Assembly: GCA_035776675.1 (NCBI GenBank) | Contig: DASTWO010000071.1 | Coordinates: 1 to 32,142 of the forward strand | Direction: 5' to 3' | DNA: 32,142 nt | Origin: DASSOY01 sp035776675 | GTDB taxonomy: Bacteria; Bacillota; Bacilli; Bacillales; DASSOY01 | Part shown: positions 22,448-30,849 of the stretch, piece after piece | Layout: every line of letters begins with the position of its first letter | Position numbering within the stretch: the first letter of the stretch is position 1 | Notes under the pieces: generated by a model | Databases searched by the model: none | The model's input: only the letters and a program-made list of their open reading frames with translations | What the model was told of the DNA's origin: nothing | Made by a program: the position numbers and the translations under genes

Positions 22448-23335
22448 TTATTCATTAAGTGAGACTGGAACAACGGCGCCGTTCCATTTATCGAGAATAA
22501 ATTGCTGGATTTTCTTGGATTGCAACACATCGACAAGCGTCTGGATCGCCGGATTGTCGGCATTTTCCTTTTTCACAGCGACAACATTGGCATACGGAGA
22601 ATCTTTGCCTTCAATGATAATTGAATCCTCGAGTGGATTGAGTCCGTTGTCGATTGCATAGTTTGTGTTAATGAAAACAAGGTCACCTTCTCCATGCTTA
22701 TATGCCTGCGGCAAGAGAGCCGGCTTGATGTCGTGTTTGAAATTCAATTCTTTCGGGTTTTTCACGATGTCCTCGAACGTAGCGTCATATCCGGTTCCTT
22801 CTTTCAATTGAATAACACCTTTATGATCAAGCAATGTCAGAATCCGGCTTTGTGCGGGCACTACACTCGGGAGGAGGACGGTTGCTCCTTTCGGCAGTTC
22901 TTTAACACTATCGTATTTCTTGGAATAGCCCGCGATCGGTTCAATGTGGATTTTGCCGACACTGACAAAGTTATAGCCGAAATTCTCCTTCTGCTTCTTC
23001 AAATACGGCAGATGCTGAAAGTAATTGGCATCGAGATCACCTGTAGCCAATGCTTTATTCGGTGTAACATAATCTTCGAATTTCACAATCTCCAGTTTGA
23101 TGCCCTTCTTCTTCAAAATCGGTTTCGCCTTTTTCAAGATCACCGAATGAGGAATCGGAGTAGCGCCAACAGTCAACGTAGTCAATTCTTCTTTTTCATT
23201 GCCATTGTCAGTCGATTTATCCGTATTGCCGCTGTTCTCGCCCCCGCTGGCTGAACTGCTGGATCCGCAAGCCGCAAGTCCTACTGACAGCAATAATACA
23301 ATCGCGATTGAAAATAGTTTCTTGAAATTTCTCAT
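22448..23335 (-). CDS. metQ: Methionine ABC transporter substrate-binding lipoprotein MetQ
   Basis: 295 residues, NlpA family. Signal peptide with lipobox LAAC (Cys23), then a Ser/Gly/Asn-rich linker. Family blocks are LTVGATPIPHSVILKKAKPILKKKGI, EIVKFEDYVTPNKALATGDLDANYFQHLPYL and DLVFINTNYAIDNGLNPLEDSI. It captures methionine (L- or D-) outside the membrane and delivers it to MetP/MetN. Start ATG 23335, 23 nt after metP. Last gene of the SAM-riboswitch-controlled transporter operon. Confidence 0.96.
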   Translation of the reverse strand: MRNFKKLFSIAIVLLLSVGLAACGSSSSASGGENSGNTDKSTDNGNEKEELTTLTVGATPIPHSVILKKAKPILKKKGIKLEIVKFEDYVTPNKALATGDLDANYFQHLPYLKKQKENFGYNFVSVGKIHIEPIAGYSKKYDSVKELPKGATVLLPSVVPAQSRILTLLDHKGVIQLKEGTGYDATFEDIVKNPKELNFKHDIKPALLPQAYKHGEGDLVFINTNYAIDNGLNPLEDSIIIEGKDSPYANVVAVKKENADNPAIQTLVDVLQSKKIQQFILDKWNGAVVPVSLNE

Positions 23336-23358
23336 GATGATTTCCCTCCATATTATAT

Positions 23359-24027
23359 CTATCTCTTATCTATAACCCTTGTTGCGGTATCGCCAATAAC
23401 CTGAATGAAGAAAACAATGATCAAAATACTGACAGTCGCCAGAAAAGTAATATCTCCATGATTACGCTGATACCCTTCCAAGAAGGCAAGTGAACCAAGT
23501 CCACCACCGCCAATAACTCCTGCCATTGCGGTATAGCTTACAAGTGCAATCGACGTTACTGTAATACCCGAGATAAGTGCCGGCATGGATTCTGGCAGCA
23601 ACACTTTGTAAATGATCTGGAGTTTGGTAGCTCCCATTGATTGAGCCGCCTCGATCACGCCTTTGTCTACTTCCCTCAAGCCGATTTCGACAAGACGGGC
23701 ATAAAATGGAGCCGATCCAATAACAAGCGCCGGTATGGCAGCCTTCGCCCCGATCATGGTGTTCAGCAAGAAAATCGTGAACGGAATGATCAGGATGATC
23801 AAAATGATGAACGGAATCGACCGAAAGACGTTGACGACCGCAGCAGCAAATTTATAAATATAAGCATTTTCGTAAAATCCGCCTTTTGCCGTTAGAAACA
23901 ACAATAAGCCAAGAATGATACCAAGGATAAAAGAGATACCTACTGAAATAGATGTCATATACAGCGTTTCAATCGTGGCTTCCCATAGTTTACCCCAGTC
24001 GGCGTGCGGGAACAGCTCCTTCAGCAT
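23359..24027 (-). CDS. metP: Methionine ABC transporter permease MetP (MetI)
   Basis: 222 residues, five predicted membrane segments, BPD_transp_1 family. The EAA loop, EAAQSMGATKLQIIYKVLLPESMP, is the contact site for MetN. The N-terminal LWEATIETLYMTSISV is family-typical. Start ATG 24027 has GGAGGTGATC upstream and overlaps the metN 3' end by 38 nt, so its ribosome site lies within metN. Confidence 0.96.
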   Translation of the reverse strand: MLKELFPHADWGKLWEATIETLYMTSISVGISFILGIILGLLLFLTAKGGFYENAYIYKFAAAVVNVFRSIPFIILIILIIPFTIFLLNTMIGAKAAIPALVIGSAPFYARLVEIGLREVDKGVIEAAQSMGATKLQIIYKVLLPESMPALISGITVTSIALVSYTAMAGVIGGGGLGSLAFLEGYQRNHGDITFLATVSILIIVFFIQVIGDTATRVIDKR

Positions 24028-25045
24028 GCGAGATCACCTCCGTTTCCACTCCTTGTTCACGACAGGACGCCAACGCTTCCTCAACAGATTTGCCGCTCCC
24101 TGAAAGCTGTAAATACAATTTCCCGTAAGAATCTTCCTTCGCTTGTGAAATATCGCCTTCGAGAATATTGACATCCACGTTTGGGCGCTTAAACAAGTTA
24201 GAAATAACGGGCTTCCCGGCAGCTTCGCCGATAAATGTCAATTTCGCTATTGTTCCTTCAGGAAACTGTTCTGTCAACAAACGAGCGGTTTCTTTCGTAT
24301 TATCAATTTCACTGACTTGCTTGACAAAGTCTTTGGTAATCTCTTGCTTCGGATTTCGGAAAATATGATTCACAGAGTCTTGTTCAACCACCCCGCCGTT
24401 TTCCATAACCGCGACTCGGTGGGAAATCTTACGGATCACGTGCATTTCATGTGTAATCAAGACGATTGTCAGTCCGAGCTTCCTGTTAATGTCGACAAGG
24501 AGATCCAGAATTGCATCGGTTGTCTTCGGATCAAGAGCCGAAGTCGCCTCATCACACAACAGAACCTTTGGATTGTTGGCGAGTGCGCGGGCTATCCCGA
24601 CTCGTTGCTTCTGCCCTCCGCTTAGTTGGGACGGATAAGAATCTCCTCGGCCATCCAATCCGACAAGTTGGATCAGTTCCTCTACCCGCTTACGGCGTTT
24701 GCTTTTCGAAATACCGGCTACTTCTAAAGGAAACGCGATATTCTGGCGAACGGTTCGCGACCATAACAGGTTAAAGTGTTGAAAGATCATGCTAATCTCA
24801 CGTCGTGCTGTACGCAATTGTTTATTGTTGAGTTTTGAAAGATTTTTACCTGCTATCGTAACGGAGCCTTCAGTAGGCCGTTCCAATGCGTTCAACAACC
24901 TGACAAGCGTACTTTTTCCGGCGCCGCTGTATCCGATGATCCCGAAAATCTCTCCTTCCTGAATGTCGAGATTCACATCTTCAACAGCCGTCACATTTCC
25001 GCTTTTTGTCGGGAAAATTTTCTTTAAGCCTTCCAGCCGAATCAT
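23990..25045 (-). CDS. metN: Methionine ABC transporter ATP-binding protein MetN
   Basis: 351 residues. Walker A GYSGAGKST (38-46), signature LSGGQKQRVGIARAL, Walker B VLLCDEATSALD, switch His in VLITHEMHV. A C-terminal NIL domain (about 270-345, GEAAGKPVISNLFKRPNVDVNILEGDISQAKEDSYGKL) senses methionine in relatives and gives transinhibition. ATG 25045 follows GGGAGTGAG. First gene after the SAM riboswitch. Confidence 0.97.
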   Translation of the reverse strand: MIRLEGLKKIFPTKSGNVTAVEDVNLDIQEGEIFGIIGYSGAGKSTLVRLLNALERPTEGSVTIAGKNLSKLNNKQLRTARREISMIFQHFNLLWSRTVRQNIAFPLEVAGISKSKRRKRVEELIQLVGLDGRGDSYPSQLSGGQKQRVGIARALANNPKVLLCDEATSALDPKTTDAILDLLVDINRKLGLTIVLITHEMHVIRKISHRVAVMENGGVVEQDSVNHIFRNPKQEITKDFVKQVSEIDNTKETARLLTEQFPEGTIAKLTFIGEAAGKPVISNLFKRPNVDVNILEGDISQAKEDSYGKLYLQLSGSGKSVEEALASCREQGVETEVISHAEGAVPARRLG

Positions 25046-25104
25046 AGTCTCACTCCCTTTCCATCCTTATTGAATGCCCCTTTGCGGCTTCCGCTTTGCT
25101 AAAG

Positions 25105-25304
<200 letters not shown>

Positions 25305-25346
25305 GATATGTGTATTTTTTTATGACTTTTCAAAAGCAACATTCGT

Positions 25347-25376
25347 AGTCTATCACGGGCCTTTTAATATTGTCAA
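25347..25376 (-). promoter_or_regulatory. Promoter of metNPQ leader
   Basis: Perfect TTGACA (25376-25371), 18-bp spacer, TAGACT (25352-25347) with TG one base before it. Located 43 bp before the riboswitch P1 and only about 37 bp after the hom2 stop; no terminator separates it from hom2. Confidence 0.7.
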
Positions 25377-25412
25377 TAATTTAATTGAAAGGGATTGTAA
25401 GGAATATTTATC

Positions 25413-26399
25413 CTAATGGACTGTTAGTAACGAATGAATGAATTTTCCCGAAAACACATGGGCAAGATCTTCGATAATTGCACTGGCCGTCGGCTCAGCT
25501 CCGGCACCTGCCCCTTGAAGCAACAAATTCCCGGCAATACCTGCCCGAATATGAACAGCATTATTGACTCCTTCAACGGAATAAAGGGGGCTTTCCGGGC
25601 CAAGGGCAACAGGCTTAACAGAGGCAGTAACACCTTCCTTTGTATTCTCGGCCGAGGCGATGAGCTTTAGTCGTTTCCCGGCGGCACTGGCGCTTTGAAT
25701 ATCTTCTGGTGATACATCTGAAATCCCCTTACGTTCCACATTGTTCCAGTCAGGCTGCTCCCCAAAAACGAGTTCACTCAAAATATTGATTTTATAAAAG
25801 GCGTCCCAACCTTCAATGTCATTTGTTGGGTCGGCTTCCGCATAACCATAATGCTGCGCGGCAGCTAAAGCTCCTTCAAACGAAACTCCGTCCGACCGCA
25901 TATCACTTAGGATGAAATTACATGTCCCGTTCAATATACCTTCCAGTTTCTCAATTGGATTGATTCGCAATAACTCATGAATCGTTCGTATAATCGGGAT
26001 TCCCCCGCCAACTGAGGCTTCATATGAAAAAGTCACCCCGTTACGCTTAGCCGTCTCCTTTAACAATCCGCCGTTATATGCAATACATTCCTTGTTGGCA
26101 CTTACGACATGAATGCCCTTTTCCAGCAATGCGGTATTATAAGTTAAAGCAGGTTCACGCCCGACAATCGCTTCCACAACAGCATCCAAACCGGGAAGAG
26201 AGAGAATCTCTTGAAAATCTGTAGTAAAACGGACCTTGGTGTCTACAGTGCGCTCCTTATTTTTATCTTTCACGAGAACCGCGGCGATCTCAATATCTTC
26301 ACCAATCACTTCTTTCCATTTTTCCTTTTGTGAATGAATGGTTTCATATACGCCGGTACCCACCGTCCCGAAACCTAACAAAGCCACTTTAACCGCCAT
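25413..26399 (-). CDS. Second homoserine dehydrogenase, ACT-less (methionine branch)
   Basis: 328 residues. NAD(P) motif LLGFGTVGTGVYE, SANKECIA, ASVGGGIPIIRTI, GILNGTCNFILSDM and AEADPTNDIEGWDAFYKINILSEL mark a complete catalytic domain. The C-terminal ACT domain of the hom at 1965-3260 is missing, so threonine inhibition is not expected. It starts at ATG 26399 after AAAGGGGTGG, 79 nt downstream of metY on the same strand, behind tandem SAM riboswitches. This indicates dedication to methionine synthesis. No terminator follows before the metNPQ promoter. Confidence 0.93.
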   Translation of the reverse strand: MAVKVALLGFGTVGTGVYETIHSQKEKWKEVIGEDIEIAAVLVKDKNKERTVDTKVRFTTDFQEILSLPGLDAVVEAIVGREPALTYNTALLEKGIHVVSANKECIAYNGGLLKETAKRNGVTFSYEASVGGGIPIIRTIHELLRINPIEKLEGILNGTCNFILSDMRSDGVSFEGALAAAQHYGYAEADPTNDIEGWDAFYKINILSELVFGEQPDWNNVERKGISDVSPEDIQSASAAGKRLKLIASAENTKEGVTASVKPVALGPESPLYSVEGVNNAVHIRAGIAGNLLLQGAGAGAEPTASAIIEDLAHVFSGKFIHSLLTVH

Positions 26400-26478
26400 A
26401 CAACCACCCCTTTAATGCTGGTTCTCATTCTTCAATGTGTCAATTCCCGTCGGGAACGCCACTGTATCAAACGAGGTA

Positions 26479-27801
26479 TTAGTCGTTAACGGTGATCTTT
26501 TCCCCTTTTAATCCTGTTGCTTGAAACAACGCCTCATCCAGTGAAGCCTTCAAATCACGAACGGATTCGATTCCTACTGACAGTCGAACCAGTTCTTCCG
26601 TTACACCGGTCGTTTTCAGTTCTTCTTCCTGCAACTGCTGGTGAGTCGTAGTTGCCGGGTGGATAATTAATGATTTTGCATCTCCCACGTTGGCCAGGTG
26701 CGACCATAGTGAGATATGATCGATTAACTTTCGTCCGGCTTCTTTACCGCCTTTAATCCCGAAATTCACAATGGAGCCGAAGCCGCCGTCGAAATATTTC
26801 TTGGCAAGTTCATGTGATGGATGATTCTCAAGGCTTGGATGGGAAACCCACTCAACGCCCGGATGGTTCTCCAGATGTTCCGCAATGCTATTCGCATTTT
26901 TCCCATGTTCTTTAATTCTTAAATGTAGAGTTTCCAGTCCTTGCAATAACAAGAAAGCGTTAAAAGGGCTGATACATGCCCCAATGTCACGCAGCAGCTG
27001 CACACGGGCTTTTGTAATAAAAGCAGCTTCACCAACATCCTGCGCATAGCGAAGGCCGTGATAACTTTCATCAGGTTCGGTGAATCCCGGAAACTTATCG
27101 CTGTTCCAGTCGAATCGTCCGCCGTCAACAATCACCCCGCCGATTGAATTGCCATGTCCGCCTATCCACTTAGTGGCCGAATGTATAACAATGTCCGCTC
27201 CCCATTCGATCGGACGACAAACATACGGTGTAGCAAATGTACTATCAATAATCAGGGGAACGCCTGCATTATGCGCCACTTCTGCCACTTTCTCGACATC
27301 CAAAACGTTCAAGCTTGGATTGCCGATAATTTCAGCATAAACCGCCTTTGTCTTGGGGGTTATGGCATTACGGAAATCTTCAGGATCAGTCGAGTCTACA
27401 AAATTAACATTGATGCCGTATTTCGGGAGTGTCGTTGAAAATAAATTGTAAGTTCCGCCATAAAGATTTGTGGCTGCTACGATTTCATCTCCAGAACCGG
27501 CAATGTTCAAGATACTTGTGGTAATAGCCGCCATTCCCGAAGAAGTTGCCAACGCCCCAATGCCTCTTTCGAGTTGTGCAATCCGTTGTTCAAAGACATC
27601 TTGAGTGGGATTCATGATTCTTGTGTAAATGTTCCCTGTTTCTTCAAGTCCGAACAATCTTCTCGCATGCTCTGTATCATCGAACACGTATGACGTTGTT
27701 TGATGAATGGGAACAGCTCTAGACCCTGTTGCTGGATCGGGCTCCTGTCCTCCGTGCAGTAAGATGGTCTCCAAATCGTAATTTTCTTTCTGCTGACTCA
27801 T
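26479..27801 (-). CDS. metY: O-acetylhomoserine sulfhydrylase (aminocarboxypropyltransferase)
   Basis: 440 residues, Cys/Met-metabolism PLP family, MetY type. It makes homocysteine from O-acetylhomoserine and sulfide. PLP lysine K211 lies in HSATKWIGGHGNSIGG. N-terminal ETILLHGGQEPDPATGSRAV and the long form (versus about 380 residues for MetI/MetC) favour MetY. ATG 27801 follows GAGGGAGAG; the GTG at 27810 overlaps that site. The acetyltransferase making its substrate is not in this window. Expression is expected to be off when SAM is high. Confidence 0.95.
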   Translation of the reverse strand: MSQQKENYDLETILLHGGQEPDPATGSRAVPIHQTTSYVFDDTEHARRLFGLEETGNIYTRIMNPTQDVFEQRIAQLERGIGALATSSGMAAITTSILNIAGSGDEIVAATNLYGGTYNLFSTTLPKYGINVNFVDSTDPEDFRNAITPKTKAVYAEIIGNPSLNVLDVEKVAEVAHNAGVPLIIDSTFATPYVCRPIEWGADIVIHSATKWIGGHGNSIGGVIVDGGRFDWNSDKFPGFTEPDESYHGLRYAQDVGEAAFITKARVQLLRDIGACISPFNAFLLLQGLETLHLRIKEHGKNANSIAEHLENHPGVEWVSHPSLENHPSHELAKKYFDGGFGSIVNFGIKGGKEAGRKLIDHISLWSHLANVGDAKSLIIHPATTTHQQLQEEELKTTGVTEELVRLSVGIESVRDLKASLDEALFQATGLKGEKITVND

Positions 27802-27867
27802 GCTTTCCACTCTCCCTCATAATTTTTAAACTTAATACGCTTTAGCGCATTCACTCGTAAATAAAGT

Positions 27868-28010
27868 GAAAAATCCTCTTCGATAAGAAGAGGATTATGT
27901 TGCGAAAACCCTCTCTTATCTATCAGGAATTGGCACCATTTCAAACGGTAAATCCGTCTGACGGTTGCCGGGCTTCACAGGGCCAGTCCCTCCACCTCTC
28001 TTGATAAGAG
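27868..28010 (-). promoter_or_regulatory. SAM-I riboswitch 2 of the metY-hom tandem (proximal)
   Basis: S-box aptamer read from 28010: CTCTTATCAAGAGAGGTGG, GGGACTGGCCCTGTGAAGCC, GGCAACCGTCAGACGG, ATGGTGCCAATTCCTG, closing near 27905. Terminator AATCCTCTT/AAGAGGATT (27896-27872) with a short T-run. It lies 67 bp before the metY start and follows a near-identical aptamer 230 bp upstream. Confidence 0.94.
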
Positions 28011-28087
28011 AAAAAAAACATATTAAATTGTTGACATGTAGACTTATTCTTCCTAGCGCTTATTAGCGTCCGAAATCTTACTCCACC

Positions 28088-28241
28088 TAAAAAACCCCTT
28101 CCGAGAGTTCAGAAGGGGTTCATTCTTATAAGTCATTCTACCCCTCTTATCTCCCAGGAATTGGCACCATTTCAAACGGTAAATCCGTCTGACGGTTGCC
28201 GGGCTTCATCGGGCCAGTCCCTCAGCCTCTCTTGATAAGAG
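28088..28241 (-). promoter_or_regulatory. SAM-I riboswitch 1 of the metY-hom tandem (promoter-proximal)
   Basis: S-box aptamer read from 28241: CTCTTATCAAGAGAGGCTGA, GGGACTGGCCCGATGAAGCC, GGCAACCGTCAGACGG, ATGGTGCCAATTCCTG, closing near 28141. Its own terminator AACCCCTTC/GAAGGGGTT (28120-28093) with a T-run. The core from GGCAACC to AATTCCTG (about 46 nt) is identical to riboswitch 2, while the terminators and linkers are unrelated. Confidence 0.94.
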
Positions 28242-28267
28242 TTTCATTGTTTATGAAGTTATTTGTG

Positions 28268-28296
28268 ATCTTAGCATGGAACCACCCGGTTGTCAA
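28268..28296 (-). promoter_or_regulatory. Promoter of the tandem-riboswitch metY-hom operon
   Basis: Perfect TTGACA (28296-28291), 17-bp spacer, TAAGAT (28273-28268). Start is expected near 28261, 20 nt before the first aptamer. Confidence 0.85.
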
Positions 28297-28327
28297 ACTT
28301 TTTTTCCAAAACTTTTTCCTCTCATGG

Positions 28328-28333
28328 TACAAT
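28328..28333 (+). promoter_or_regulatory. Possible -10 of the thioredoxin-like gene
   Basis: TACAAT with TGG directly before it (extended -10), 80 bp upstream of ATG 28414. No convincing -35. Confidence 0.4.
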
Positions 28334-28413
28334 GGCTAAGAAATGTTAAAATAAGCATTCAGGTCAACCAAAGAATTGCGACATATAACCTTCTTACTGA
28401 AAGGCGTGAGATC

Positions 28414-28875
28414 ATGGCTGACAAGGATCAAGACCTGGAAAAGGCTCCATCCTTTTCATTGATGGAATATGGAACAAACCATGAAATATCACTGGACGAT
28501 TTCCGGGGACGTTGCGTGATGTTGACTTTCTGGGTTTCCTGGTGCCCGGACTGTCTTAAAGATCTGCCGAAAAAGGAAAAATTGTTTCACGCTTTGAAGA
28601 AAAATCGTGAATTAGCTTTCCTCACAGTTAATGTCACCGGGCGTGAGGGAGACCCGGAAGATGGATTAAGATTCGTCGAGCACAATGACTTTCAGTTTCC
28701 GGTTCTGCGCGATATTGAGACTCATGTATACGATGCTTATCGTTGCACCAGTGTTCCTTACACCCTGTTGCTTAACCCGCAACATGAAATTGAGAAAAGA
28801 TTCGATGACCATGCTTCATTCGTTGAAATCCCTCTTGCCCTGGAACAATTATTGGCCAAATATCAAGAAAGCTGA
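28414..28875 (+). CDS. TlpA/ResA-like thiol-disulfide oxidoreductase, cytosolic
   Basis: 153 residues from ATG 28414 (GAAAGGCGTGAG upstream). The longer frame to 28276 would run across promoter sequence. AhpC/TSA-redoxin fold: EKAPSFSLMEYGTNHEISLDDFRGR, active site WVSWCPDC (Cys44, Cys47), cis-proline SVPYTLLLNP. Unlike ResA or StoA there is no signal anchor, so it should act in the cytosol. It may reduce protein or small-molecule disulfides; the partner is unknown. It overlaps the convergent SCP2-like gene by 13 nt at the 3' end. Confidence 0.85.
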   Translation: MADKDQDLEKAPSFSLMEYGTNHEISLDDFRGRCVMLTFWVSWCPDCLKDLPKKEKLFHALKKNRELAFLTVNVTGREGDPEDGLRFVEHNDFQFPVLRDIETHVYDAYRCTSVPYTLLLNPQHEIEKRFDDHASFVEIPLALEQLLAKYQES

Positions 28876-29210
28876 TAGATGAGATACTTTTCCGTTCCAT
28901 TCAATAGAAATAGTGATTCAAGCTTCAACTGGCGGCGATAGGCACCTTGAATGTCCAGTGCCTGTCGTTGCACCATCATCAACAATCGTTCCTTCCCTTC
29001 CAACAGGTGAACCAGGTCCTTATCCTTCCCCGAAATGGTGACATCCGCTTTACCTTCCCCTATTCGCCTGCAACCTTCTTTGTCAAATGCGAGCAAATAG
29101 TTAACTCTTTTTCCTTTCAATTCTACACAGAAATCAACGTTTCGGTATAACGGCCGCAAGGAACGATTTTCCTTCAAACGTTCAATAAATCGATTAATGG
29201 TTGCTTCCAA
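28863..29210 (-). CDS. SCP2 sterol-binding-domain-like protein
   Basis: 115 residues from TTG 29210. AAGGAG is eight bases upstream; the GTG at 29219 is too close to it. The pattern VDFCVELKGKRVNYLLAFDKEG, then GKADVTISGKDKDLVHLLEGKERLLMMVQRQALDIQGAYRRQLKLESLF is that of a small SCP2-type lipid-binding fold. No membrane segment. The position after metNPQ corresponds to yusD in B. subtilis, which I recall as SCP2-like. Ligand unknown. Confidence 0.75.
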   Translation of the reverse strand: MEATINRFIERLKENRSLRPLYRNVDFCVELKGKRVNYLLAFDKEGCRRIGEGKADVTISGKDKDLVHLLEGKERLLMMVQRQALDIQGAYRRQLKLESLFLLNGTEKYLIYQLS

Positions 29211-29310
29211 CTCAGACACTCCTTCTGAAATGGGCTATATCTAAGTTTATTCTCGAACCATCCTGTAATTCCTTGAAGAACCGTTCGACAGAAGCGATAT
29301 TTTTTCCAAC

Positions 29311-29346
29311 AAAAAAAGACAGAAATCCACGTCCGATTGTGGATCA
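29311..29346 (-). terminator. Terminator of sigI-rsgI
   Basis: ATCCAC/GTGGAT, 6-bp stem with 8-nt loop, then TTCTGTCTTTTTTT on the minus strand. It begins at the rsgI stop codon. Confidence 0.7.
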
Positions 29347-30681
29347 TTCCGCCTTTTTGTCAAATTGAATCACAATATGTAGGGAACCAATATCCCTTTC
29401 TAGAAAGTCCTTCTGAAAACCGAGGTTCGGAAGCTGGATATCCAGCTTTAATTCCTTATGACCCGGTCCGGATCCTTGATTCCCCTCTTTTGGCGATTTG
29501 GACTTGGGATTGTTGTTGTGGTGCCGAGCTTCGTTCTGTTTCTTCTGGTGCTTATCGTTCTTATCTTTGTGAGGGTTTCCGTGGTTCTTACTCCCACTTT
29601 GCTTCGTGCTGTTCTGTTTCATGGCAGACGAAGAATGAGGCCGCGTCTTGTGTGGTTTCTTTTTCTTCTCCGCGTGCCTCGATTCCTTATGGTCCGGCTT
29701 TTCCTTCTGCCATCCTTTATGCTTTCCATTATCATGATGTTCTTTATCCTGTTTCGGTTTAGACCAGCCCTTGTGTTTTCCGTTGTCGTTTGTTTCTTCG
29801 TCAGAACTCACCTTTTGCAAGCCAAGGTGTTTTCCATTGTCTTGTTGAGCTTCCGAAACCTTCGGTTCTTCAGCCACACCAGTCCCAATTCCTACATTGG
29901 TCACGGGCTCGGATTTCGGGTCTTCTTGCATTTTGTGCTCAATCTCAGCTACAGACGATTGTTTGACCGTATGAATAGATAAGTTCTTTCCCTTGTCGTC
30001 AGCACTTAAATAAAGCAAATATTTCCCTAAAGACAATCCGTGTGAATTAGCTTTCTTTCGGGTTTCCGGATCCGCCGTTTTCACGGTTACGGCCACGCTT
30101 TTTCCGGTAAGCAGTTTATTAGACCGAATGGAGTCCACTACTTTGTTTAAAGAAGCGGTTACCTTGTCTTTTACATTCTGATCCCGGACAACAACAGTTG
30201 TGGCAACAAGAAAATGAGAATCATCCTTGAAATAACCGGATTTCGCAATCTTCTCCACAACGAGCTGAGAAAACGCCTTCAGTTCCATAAAACGATACGA
30301 GTCCCACTGAGCAAATAACGTCGCCGCATCCTGATTCCACGTTTGGACGGAAACCACTTGCATGTCTCCATTCACCGCCGCCGAAAAGCTTGGATTCACA
30401 TCATAACTTACGTAGGCAGCGATTGTTTCATTTGGATTCGCAGTAAAGAACCCGCCCAGTAACACGACAAAAATCAAAACAGCCGCTATGGTGGACATCG
30501 CAGGAAACCATCGATATGATTTTCTTCGGACGGCAACATTGGATTCCTCATCGGGAACCACGACTTTATCGCCGACTCCGGGGGTCGTTCCTTTTGGCAG
30601 ACGGATCGTTTCAAACCGGCCGTTTTCCGTTAAAACCACCGCTTTTCTACGCTTTACTTCCATCACAATGCCCCGCTTCAA
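29344..30681 (-). CDS. rsgI: Anti-sigma-I factor RsgI
   Basis: 445 residues. The RsgI N-terminal domain (1-55, MKRGIVMEVKRRKAVVLTENG) binds SigI in the cytosol. A single membrane segment is at about 58-81. The juxtamembrane outer domain (82-235) contains AAYVSYDVNPSFSAAVN with Asn96-Pro97, the site where RsgI proteins are known to cleave themselves. Residues 255-408 are Lys/His/Asn-rich and probably disordered, with DNGKH repeated every 18 residues at 281, 299 and 317. The last 35 residues (KELKLDIQLPNLGF) are again structured-looking. TTG 30681 is chosen because AGGGGGG lies six bases upstream and it gives the conserved MKRGIV start. Confidence 0.93.
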   Translation of the reverse strand: MKRGIVMEVKRRKAVVLTENGRFETIRLPKGTTPGVGDKVVVPDEESNVAVRRKSYRWFPAMSTIAAVLIFVVLLGGFFTANPNETIAAYVSYDVNPSFSAAVNGDMQVVSVQTWNQDAATLFAQWDSYRFMELKAFSQLVVEKIAKSGYFKDDSHFLVATTVVVRDQNVKDKVTASLNKVVDSIRSNKLLTGKSVAVTVKTADPETRKKANSHGLSLGKYLLYLSADDKGKNLSIHTVKQSSVAEIEHKMQEDPKSEPVTNVGIGTGVAEEPKVSEAQQDNGKHLGLQKVSSDEETNDNGKHKGWSKPKQDKEHHDNGKHKGWQKEKPDHKESRHAEKKKKPHKTRPHSSSAMKQNSTKQSGSKNHGNPHKDKNDKHQKKQNEARHHNNNPKSKSPKEGNQGSGPGHKELKLDIQLPNLGFQKDFLERDIGSLHIVIQFDKKAE

Positions 30682-30849
30682 ACCATTCCCCCCTTTTCCT
30701 TCATGATAACAGCCGAATTATTCTGCCACACTGGCAAAACATTGTATCATTCAACCGTTCCATACATGGTTGGATGGTCATAAATGGGCATCGCCATCTA
30801 CATTCGACTTCGCAAAAAGTCTGACATCCTATTTAACTTTACCATATGA

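Noticed and set aside
29458..29982. Hydrophobic plus-strand frame opposite rsgI
   Set aside because: Apparent membrane protein is an artefact of the Lys/His/Asn codons of RsgI read on the other strand.
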